Shown one piece after another: positions 43,882 through 50,031 of a stretch of DNA of 64,000 nucleotides (its first letter is position 1; each line of letters opens with the position of its first letter). A program made the position numbers and the translations under genes. Below the pieces are notes generated by a model. It saw only the letters and a list, made by a program, of their open reading frames with translations. It did no database searches and had not been told where the DNA came from. Source of the stretch: Clostridiales bacterium Firm_04 (GTDB lineage: Bacteria; Bacillota; Clostridia; Oscillospirales; Ruminococcaceae); NCBI GenBank assembly GCA_001603005.1, contig LVAJ01000013.1, forward strand, positions 245,575 to 309,574. The letters run 5' to 3'.

Positions 43882-44316
43882 GACGGCAGCTTCTGTCAGA
43901 TGATTTCCGTCAATGCTTTTGTGGACGGTCCCGCTGCACAGCTTTTTGATATCGTCCGTGCCGACAGAACCGCTTCCGCCGTGTGTGTTGAACAGATACA
44001 CGTTCCTGCCGGTCAGGTCGTACTGTTCCAGAAAGCTGAGCACGATCATCGGGCAGGTATACCACCATGCCGGATAGCCGATCACAATGTCGGTATACTG
44101 CGACAGATCCGCGATGCCGCCCGCAAAGGCAGGGCGCAGATTTTTGTCGCGCTCCTTCTTTGCCTGTGCCGCACAGATCGGATAGATCTTCGAGTATGCT
44201 TTTTCCGGTTTCAGCTCAAACAGATCGCCGCCTGTTGTGTCTGCGATCAGTCCGGCGGCTTTTTTGGTGTGTCCGCCCCATGAAAAGAATACGGTCAGGA
44301 ATTTCCGCTCCGGCAT
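43861..44316 (-). CDS. Flavodoxin, 151 aa
   Basis: A short-chain FMN electron carrier. The phosphate-binding loop is atypical, 'FFSWGGHTKKAAGLIA' (10-25), with SWGGHT replacing the usual T/S-x-T-G-x-T. Aromatic flavin-stacking residues are likely in 'GYPAWWYTCP' and 'THGGSGSVG'. This variant is common in flavodoxins annotated as putative NAD(P)H-quinone reductase relatives. Divergent from a LysR regulator that probably controls it. Located upstream of dxs, with only 41 bases between, so dxs may be co-transcribed. Confidence 0.9.
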   Translation of the reverse strand: MPERKFLTVFFSWGGHTKKAAGLIADTTGGDLFELKPEKAYSKIYPICAAQAKKERDKNLRPAFAGGIADLSQYTDIVIGYPAWWYTCPMIVLSFLEQYDLTGRNVYLFNTHGGSGSVGTDDIKKLCSGTVHKSIDGNHLTEAAVREWLNL

Positions 44317-44336
44317 ATGATCCCTCTTTTCTGCTG

Positions 44337-44420
44337 TTGATTTTGATACTGGTTTGTGTTATAATAGAAACAGATTTCCTGTTACAACCGTATTATAGCA
44401 CAGAATTTCGCATTTGTACA
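44337..44420. promoter_or_regulatory. Face-to-face promoters of the LysR and flavodoxin genes with a central palindrome
   Basis: Plus strand: TTGATT (44337-44342), 17 bases, TATAAT (44360-44365) for lysR. Minus strand: TGTACA (44415-44420), 17 bases, TATAAT (44392-44397) for the flavodoxin. The two -10 elements point at each other, so their start sites (about 44372 and 44385) lie only about 13 bp apart and the transcripts cross. Between them AACAG-N5-CTGTT (44369-44383) is a candidate LysR site. Confidence 0.65.
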
Positions 44421-44471
44421 ATACCAAAACAGGATACTGCTATCAATCAAAATCATACTGAGGTGATCCCG

Positions 44472-45314
44472 ATGCTCGAATTATATCTGCTGCGGCAGCT
44501 TGCTGCATTCAAAGAATACGGCACGCTTTCCGAAGCCGCCGAACGGCTGTATCTCTCGCAGCCTGCACTGAGCCGGAATATGCGAAAGCTGGAGGATGAG
44601 ATCGGCGTCCCGCTGTTTGTGCGCAGCCGCAACAAGCTGGAGCTGAACGAAAACGGCAGACTGACCGCCGCGCTTGCAGAGAAAGCCCTCTCGGAGATCG
44701 ACAGCATTGCAAAGCAGGTGCGGGACTTTGACCGCAGCCGCAGGACGATCTCGCTCGGTGTCTGTGCGCCTGCGCCGACATGGAAGCTGACGCCGCTGCT
44801 CTCGCAGCTGTACCCGACCATGACGATCCGGACGGAGATCGCAGAGGAACCGGAGCTGCTCGATGGGCTGCACAGCGGACAGTATCAGCTCATTGTGCTG
44901 CATTTTCAGCCGGAGGATCCGCATTATATCAGCAGCGCATGCGGAACGGAAAAGCTGTTCTTCTCGCTGCCGCCGACGCACAGGCTTGCAAAATCAGCGT
45001 CGCTTTCGTTTTCCGATCTGGACGGCGAGAGCTTTCTGCTGATGTCGGAGATCGGATTCTGGCATGACATGACGGTCAGAAAAAAGCCGCATTCCAGATT
45101 CCTGATCCAGAATGACCGCCTGACGTTCGATGAGATCGTCAACGCCTCTGTTCTGCCGTCGTTCACCACGGATACCGCGAATGCGTTTTTCGCAAGCAGC
45201 TCTGACCGTGCGGAGATCCCGATCTCGGATGAAGAAGCAGAGGTGCGGTACTTTCTTGTCTGCCTGAAAAAGCATGAACAGCAGTTCAGGCAGCTGTTTG
45301 AAGCATGTAACTGA
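44472..45314 (+). CDS. LysR-family transcriptional regulator, 280 aa
   Basis: N-terminal winged helix-turn-helix (1 to about 60): 'LRQLAAFKEYGTLSEAAERLYLSQPALSRNMRKLEDEIGVPLF'-type pattern, with the recognition helix at 'SQPALSRNMRKLE'. A LysR substrate-binding domain follows (about 85-280), somewhat short. The start at 44472 has GAGGTGA; the open frame continues far upstream across both promoters and is not coding. Divergent to the flavodoxin gene, its likely target. Effector unknown, possibly a redox or quinone signal. Confidence 0.93.
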   Translation: MLELYLLRQLAAFKEYGTLSEAAERLYLSQPALSRNMRKLEDEIGVPLFVRSRNKLELNENGRLTAALAEKALSEIDSIAKQVRDFDRSRRTISLGVCAPAPTWKLTPLLSQLYPTMTIRTEIAEEPELLDGLHSGQYQLIVLHFQPEDPHYISSACGTEKLFFSLPPTHRLAKSASLSFSDLDGESFLLMSEIGFWHDMTVRKKPHSRFLIQNDRLTFDEIVNASVLPSFTTDTANAFFASSSDRAEIPISDEEAEVRYFLVCLKKHEQQFRQLFEACN

Positions 45315-45338
45315 AATTTGAAAGACGCGGGTGATTGT

Positions 45339-46472
45339 ATGAAAATTGTCATTGCAATGGATTCCTTCAAAGGGAGTTTATCGTCAGCAGATGCCGGACA
45401 TGCAGCGGCAGCCGGTATCCTGCGCGCGGTTCCGGATGCGGAAATCAGAGTGTTTCCGGTCGCGGACGGCGGAGAGGGGACGGTCGATGCACTGGTGTCC
45501 GGTCTGAACGGCTCCTGCCGGACGGTCACTGTTTCGGATCCGCTCGACAGACCGATCGCCGCGCAGTACGGTATCCTTCCCGACCGAACCGCGGTCATAG
45601 AAATGGCTGCTGCATCGGGCTTGCCGCTGCTGACGCAAGCAGAGCGCGATCCGATGCACACAACGACCTTCGGATTCGGCGAACTGATCGCAGATGCGAT
45701 CCGTCAGGGCTGCCGCAGCTTCATCCTCGGGATCGGCGGCAGTGCGACCAATGACTGCGGGATCGGCTGCATGCAGGCACTCGGCTTCGGATTCTGTGAC
45801 AAAGTCGGCAAACCGGCTGCGCACGGTGCAGAGGGGCTTGCGCAGGTGCATCATATCACAACGGATCATGTGCTGCCGGAACTTTGTGCGTGTCAGTTTC
45901 ATGTCGCCTGCGATGTGACCAATCCGCTGTGCGGGGAGAACGGATGCAGCAAAGTCTTTGCGCCGCAAAAGGGCGCTGACGCTGCGATGATCGCGGAAAT
46001 GGAGCGTTCCATGCAGCGCTTTTCCGCTCTGGTAACGGCATATGATCCGGATGCTGACGCTGCGCGCGCCGGATCGGGTGCAGCAGGCGGACTCGGCTTT
46101 GCGCTGCGCACCTTCCTGCATGCGGATCTGCAAGCGGGAATTGATGCTGTCATCCGTCAGACCGGCATGGAAGAAGCGATCCGCAAGGCGGACGTCGTTG
46201 TGACCGGAGAGGGCAGGCTGGATGCGCAGACGGTCATGGGGAAAGCGCCGGTCGGGATCGCCAAAACCGCAAAGAAATACGGGCTGCCGGTCATTGCATT
46301 CTGCGGGTGCGCAGGGGACGGGGCAGAACGCTGCAATCAGCACGGGATCGACGCATTTTTCCCGATCCTGCGTACCGTTACAACGGCGGATGCAGCGATG
46401 GAGCCGGAGCATGCAAAGAACAATCTTTCTGAGACTGCGGAGCAGGTATTCCGGCTGTTCCATACGAAATAA
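45339..46472 (+). CDS. glxK: Glycerate kinase (GlxK/GarK family), 377 aa
   Basis: Phosphorylates D-glycerate with ATP. The N-terminal signature 'MKIVIAMDSFKGSLSS' and 'VADGGEGTVDAL', the mid-protein 'GIGGSATNDCGIGCMQALG' and the late 'VVVTGEGRLDAQT.GK' motif are diagnostic of the family. The normal length is about 380. The start at 45339 is preferred over one 7 codons earlier because the family begins MKIVIA. It lies 24 bases after lysR on the same strand and may be co-transcribed. Confidence 0.95.
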   Translation: MKIVIAMDSFKGSLSSADAGHAAAAGILRAVPDAEIRVFPVADGGEGTVDALVSGLNGSCRTVTVSDPLDRPIAAQYGILPDRTAVIEMAAASGLPLLTQAERDPMHTTTFGFGELIADAIRQGCRSFILGIGGSATNDCGIGCMQALGFGFCDKVGKPAAHGAEGLAQVHHITTDHVLPELCACQFHVACDVTNPLCGENGCSKVFAPQKGADAAMIAEMERSMQRFSALVTAYDPDADAARAGSGAAGGLGFALRTFLHADLQAGIDAVIRQTGMEEAIRKADVVVTGEGRLDAQTVMGKAPVGIAKTAKKYGLPVIAFCGCAGDGAERCNQHGIDAFFPILRTVTTADAAMEPEHAKNNLSETAEQVFRLFHTK

Positions 46473-46562
46473 GACGCGGGCTGCGGTCACGCAGAACAGG
46501 CAGATGCTTTCGGTGTGCAGATCCGTGTGAAATGGCAGGCAGGGCGCAGCATTTCGATCTGC

Positions 46563-46591
46563 TTGACAGCGTTATGGAATACTGCTATAAT
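46563..46591 (+). promoter_or_regulatory. Promoter of the LRR-dockerin gene
   Basis: TTGACA (46563-46568), 17 bases, TATAAT (46586-46591) with TGC extended -10; an AAGGAGGAAG ribosome site precedes the ATG at 46645. Confidence 0.85.
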
Positions 46592-46644
46592 AAAGACATG
46601 ATGTCCGACCGTCCGCCCGACAACCACAAAAAGGAGGAAGAACC

Positions 46645-47961
46645 ATGCGATATCTTTCCAAACAGATCTTCGGCTTCACTGCGGCGGCTGTCCTGCTGTT
46701 CCGTTCGGTGCCGCTGAACACCCCGCTCCCGATGCATCCTGTATTCCCCCCTGCGCTGACCGCAAGTGCGGCAGAAGCAAGCGGGAAATGCGGCGATCAG
46801 GTCAGCTGGAGCTTTGACGCTTCGACGAATACCCTGACGATTTCCGGCAGCGGTCCGATGTACGATTTTGAACCGACTTTTGAGCCGATCGTTCCGATTC
46901 CGTGGGGCGGATTCAGTAAAAACATAAACAAGATCGTAATCGGCAGCGGTATCACCACGATTGGTAAAAGTGCTTTCGAGAATTGCAGTTCAGTGACAGA
47001 AGTCTATATCCCTGACGGTGTTACAAGTATTGGCTGGAATTCGTTCACTTTTTGTTACGCCCTGACTTCGGTGCGTCTTCCGCAGACTTTGACATCAATC
47101 AACAACAATGCGTTCACTTACTGCAGAAACCTGACGGAGATCGTCATTCCGGACAGCGTGACAAATATCGGTCCCAATGCCTTCGATGAGTGCACAAGCC
47201 TGAGAAGCGTCAAGCTTCCGGCATCGCTTCAGTACATCTTTGCTGAATGCTTTCGGAAATGTCCGATCACGCAAATTTCGATTCCGTCCAATGTCCGCAG
47301 CATCGGTGAAAAAGCGTTTGACGGCTGTCAGCTGACCGCCGTGACCGTTCCGGCGAGTGTGGAACAGATCTACAAAACGGCGATCCCGTGTGAAACGCTG
47401 CGGGAAGTCAGGATCCTGAATCCGAGATGTGAGATCGCGGACGATGCATCCACCTTCAACAGTCAGGCGACGATTTACGGCATTGCCGGTTCGACCGCAG
47501 AAGCGTATGCGAGAAAATACAGCCGCAGCTTCGTTGCGATCCCGCCGCCCCAGACAACCACGACCACAACTACAACCACTACCACAACTACCACGACTAC
47601 TACCACGACTACAACCACAACCACAACTACTACCACGACTACTACCACGACTACTACCACAACAACGACCACGACGACTACCACAACGACCACGACCACA
47701 GCGCCTGCACCGGTCATTCTGCGCGGGGATGTGTCCGGTGACGGTCAGATCGGCATTGCGGATGCACAGCTCGCTCTCATTGCTTATACAGAGCGGATCG
47801 CAGGCAATGACATGAAGCTGACTGCCGGTCAGATCAGGGCGGCGGATGTGGACGGAAACGGCGAGATCCGTGCGGAAGATGCGCAGTGGCTTCTGATCTA
47901 TTACACGGAACGGATCGTTGCCGGCAAAACGGTCACATGGGAAGATCTCATCGGGAAATGA
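46645..47961 (+). CDS. BspA-type leucine-rich-repeat protein with poly-Thr linker and dockerin, 438 aa
   Basis: Signal peptide (1 to about 43), a short beta segment ('VSWSFDASTNTLTISGSG') and then five or so BspA/LRR_5 repeats (about 90-245). Each repeat follows the form 'LTEIVIPDSVTNIGPNAFDEC'. A run of 49 consecutive Thr codons (303-352 approximately) links to a C-terminal dockerin (about 360-425, 'GDVSGDGQIGIADAQLALIAY', 'ADVDGNGEIRAEDAQWLLIYY' in shortened form). LRR_5 domains usually mediate adhesion, so this may be a non-catalytic adhesin on a cellulosome. The stop overlaps the convergent helicase-loader gene by 14 bases. Confidence 0.9.
   Translation: MRYLSKQIFGFTAAAVLLFRSVPLNTPLPMHPVFPPALTASAAEASGKCGDQVSWSFDASTNTLTISGSGPMYDFEPTFEPIVPIPWGGFSKNINKIVIGSGITTIGKSAFENCSSVTEVYIPDGVTSIGWNSFTFCYALTSVRLPQTLTSINNNAFTYCRNLTEIVIPDSVTNIGPNAFDECTSLRSVKLPASLQYIFAECFRKCPITQISIPSNVRSIGEKAFDGCQLTAVTVPASVEQIYKTAIPCETLREVRILNPRCEIADDASTFNSQATIYGIAGSTAEAYARKYSRSFVAIPPPQTTTTTTTTTTTTTTTTTTTTTTTTTTTTTTTTTTTTTTTTTTTTTTTTTAPAPVILRGDVSGDGQIGIADAQLALIAYTERIAGNDMKLTAGQIRAADVDGNGEIRAEDAQWLLIYYTERIVAGKTVTWEDLIGK
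47554..47700 (+). repeat. Threonine-codon microsatellite (49 ACN codons)
   Basis: 147 bp made only of ACN codons, with all four third bases used. Mixed codon use keeps the peptide pure while partly limiting slippage. The opposite strand shows a long valine frame that is only its shadow. Confidence 0.95.
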
Positions 47962-48769
47962 TCCTGCCGGCTCTGTCACGGAGTGCGGCGAAGCGGCGAT
48001 CCTCTCCCTGTACCTGAAAGGTCGTGAGGCGCTCGAACAGTCTGCTGACGATGCGCTTCATTGCGAGGTCTTTCGGCGCAGAAAAATCATTCATCGTGAG
48101 GTTTGTCGTGAGGACGCAGGGCTTTCCGCTGCGCAGTCTGCCGTCGATCAGATTGAATTTGATCTCGTCCATGTATTCCGTTTTGCGCTCGCAGCCGAAA
48201 TCGTCGATGACGAGCAGCCCGACCGACTGCATCTCGTCATAGACCGCAGCCTTGTCGCGCTCCCGCCAGAGCATCTGCTCGACCTCCGGCACGGTGACGA
48301 ACCGCGCTGTCATGTCCGCGCAGAGCGCCGCATTCGCAATGCATGCCGCCATATAGGACTTGCCCGTGCCGCAGCCGCCCCAGAGCAGCAGCCAGTCATT
48401 GCCCTTTGCCGTGATGCGTTCCGCGAAGGATCTGCAGCATGCGGTCAGTTCGGGATTCCTGCCGTCATCGGCTGCAAAGGACGCGCCGCTGAGGTCGGAG
48501 CCGCCGAAGCAGAAGGTGCGCCGCTGTGCGATCTGCTCCTGATGCCGCCGCTCCGCCATTTCGTTGTCCGCATCCGCCATGCACTTGCAGAGACAGAAAA
48601 CCGCTGCATCGCAGTCGGGGAACGGTCTGCACTGCTTCGGCGTGCGGCATTTCCCGCAGATGAGCAGTCCGCTCTCATCGGTGTAATCGTCCTCCGAGAC
48701 CGGCACCGCAGAAGCAGCACGAATTGCAATTGCCTTGAAAACATTCGTAAATTCGTCCGTTTCGATCAC
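47948..48769 (-). CDS. DnaC/IstB-like helicase loader ATPase, 273 aa
   Basis: An AAA+ ATPase: Walker A 'GGCGTGKSYMA' (about 129-139), Walker B 'LLVIDDFG' and the sensor 'VLTTNL'. The N-terminal 80 residues have a Cys cluster (CGKC...CRPFPDCD...CLCKC) likely to bind zinc, as in phage and plasmid DnaC-type loaders. The start is probably GTG at 48769, right after AAAGGAT. It lies 19 bases downstream of the replisome-organiser gene, forming a phage-style replication module. No other phage genes are near. Confidence 0.9.
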   Translation of the reverse strand: MIETDEFTNVFKAIAIRAASAVPVSEDDYTDESGLLICGKCRTPKQCRPFPDCDAAVFCLCKCMADADNEMAERRHQEQIAQRRTFCFGGSDLSGASFAADDGRNPELTACCRSFAERITAKGNDWLLLWGGCGTGKSYMAACIANAALCADMTARFVTVPEVEQMLWRERDKAAVYDEMQSVGLLVIDDFGCERKTEYMDEIKFNLIDGRLRSGKPCVLTTNLTMNDFSAPKDLAMKRIVSRLFERLTTFQVQGEDRRFAALRDRAGRIISR

Positions 48770-48788
48770 ATCCTTTCAGAACATCCCG

Positions 48789-49724
48789 TCAGAAGATCCC
48801 CGATAGATCATAGACAGGCTGTGCAGTCTGCGCAGGATCCGTTTCCGGTGCGGCGCGCTGCCTGTCTGTTTTTGCCCATGCACGGATCACCGCGAGGAAG
48901 TTCTTGTAGCGCTTGCCGCTGCCCGCGATATACTCCGAGAGCCGTTCGATGCGCTGCTGCCAGTCCTGCGGAAATTCGCGCTGCAATGCGGTCAGTTCAT
49001 CGTCCGTCAGCAGAACATTCTGATACTGCCCGTGCCTATGACGGGGGAGCGGGGCATCGCGCTTCTGCGCGTGCTTCTCCTGACCTGAACTCTCCTGACC
49101 TAACCTATCCTTACCTATACTGGGTTGACAGTTGGTTGTCAGCTGGTTGTCATTTGGTTGACAGACGGGTGCGGACTGGTTGTCATCCGGTTGACATGCG
49201 TGTGCAGACTGGTTGTCATTTGGTTGACAGACGGGTGATGCTTGGTTGTCATTTGGTTGACAGTTGTGTGCGGACTGGTTGTCATTTGGTTGACAGTCGT
49301 GTGCAGTCTGGTTGTCATCCGGTTGACATGCGTGTGCTGTCTGGTCGTCATCATCTGCACAGACTGCGGACATTGCGCTTTCGGCACAGAGATACGGGAG
49401 CAGATCGCCGCTGCGGAACTGTCCGAGCAGCTTTGCATACATGCTCGGCTGACGGCGGTCGCTGCGGATCATGTTGTTCTTCTTCCAGTCGCAGATATAG
49501 GTCACGAGCTCTGCATTGAGGATGATGATGAAGCCCTTTGCCGCGAGCAGCTTCAGATCGTCCTCGGAAGCGCCCGTCATGCGCATGACGGTGAATGCCT
49601 CGACAATGCCCTCATCGTCCGCGTACATGCCCAGATCGTAGTAGAGCAGCCGTGCGGACTGTCCCATTTGCAGGAAGCGCGCCGATCCGATGACCGCGCC
49701 GGAAAACATGCGTCTGTTTGCCAT
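48789..49724 (-). CDS. Phage-type replisome organiser with internal 11-aa repeats, 311 aa
   Basis: The N-terminal winged-helix region (about 1-105, 'LLYYDLGMYADDEGIVEAF', 'YICDWKKNNMIRSDRR') is typical of replisome organisers of Firmicutes phages and elements. The centre (about 125-195) holds six 11-residue repeats of the form C-Q-P-N/D-D-N-Q-x-A-x-x. The C-terminal helical part ('DELTALQREFPQDWQQRIERL', 'FLAVIRAWAKT') resembles DnaD-like/organiser tails. A GAAGGAGG site precedes the ATG. Paired with the helicase loader. In lambda-like phages such genes carry the origin within them. Confidence 0.85.
   Translation of the reverse strand: MANRRMFSGAVIGSARFLQMGQSARLLYYDLGMYADDEGIVEAFTVMRMTGASEDDLKLLAAKGFIIILNAELVTYICDWKKNNMIRSDRRQPSMYAKLLGQFRSGDLLPYLCAESAMSAVCADDDDQTAHACQPDDNQTAHDCQPNDNQSAHNCQPNDNQASPVCQPNDNQSAHACQPDDNQSAPVCQPNDNQLTTNCQPSIGKDRLGQESSGQEKHAQKRDAPLPRHRHGQYQNVLLTDDELTALQREFPQDWQQRIERLSEYIAGSGKRYKNFLAVIRAWAKTDRQRAAPETDPAQTAQPVYDLSGIF
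49144..49341 (-). repeat. Six in-frame 33-bp tandem repeats in the replisome-organiser gene
   Basis: Six contiguous units (49144, 49177, 49210, 49243, 49276, 49309), each containing TGGTTGTCAT and (T/C)GGTTGACA on the plus strand, with degenerate partial copies on both sides. The units differ by a few bases. They could be iterons of an internal origin as well as a protein linker. Confidence 0.9.
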
Positions 49725-50031
49725 AGTGATCCTCCTTCTCCGATGCGGGGAATATCCCCCTTCACTAACAGTGCAGAAACGGCAGAAAGTTGCACGTTTG
49801 CGTGAAACTAAGCGAGATCTTCTATATATCTAACAAATCTATGTGCAGAAATCTGCATACCGGAGCGGCTCTGCGGCGAAAAAGAAGCAGCCGGCGCTTG
49901 CGGTCTGACGGCATGCGGGCTGCTGAAATGATTAAAGCAGGGAATCAGCGAACATGAAACGGGGATGGTGCGGGGGCGCGCCGGTCAGTGGCAGCACAGT
50001 CATTCCGAAAGATACCGGGTTTTATTCTGGT
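49725..50031. other. Gap without recognised genes
   Basis: AT-rich near 49810-49850 and otherwise mixed. It should carry the promoter of the replisome-organiser gene and the end of the esterase transcript, but I see no convincing -35/-10 pair or terminator. Confidence 0.5.

Noticed and set aside
47475..47717. Valine-rich minus-strand ORF
   Set aside because: It is only the complement of the threonine-codon run.
49144..49341. CRISPR array
   Set aside because: Units are contiguous 33-bp tandem repeats inside a coding frame, with no unique spacers and no cas genes.
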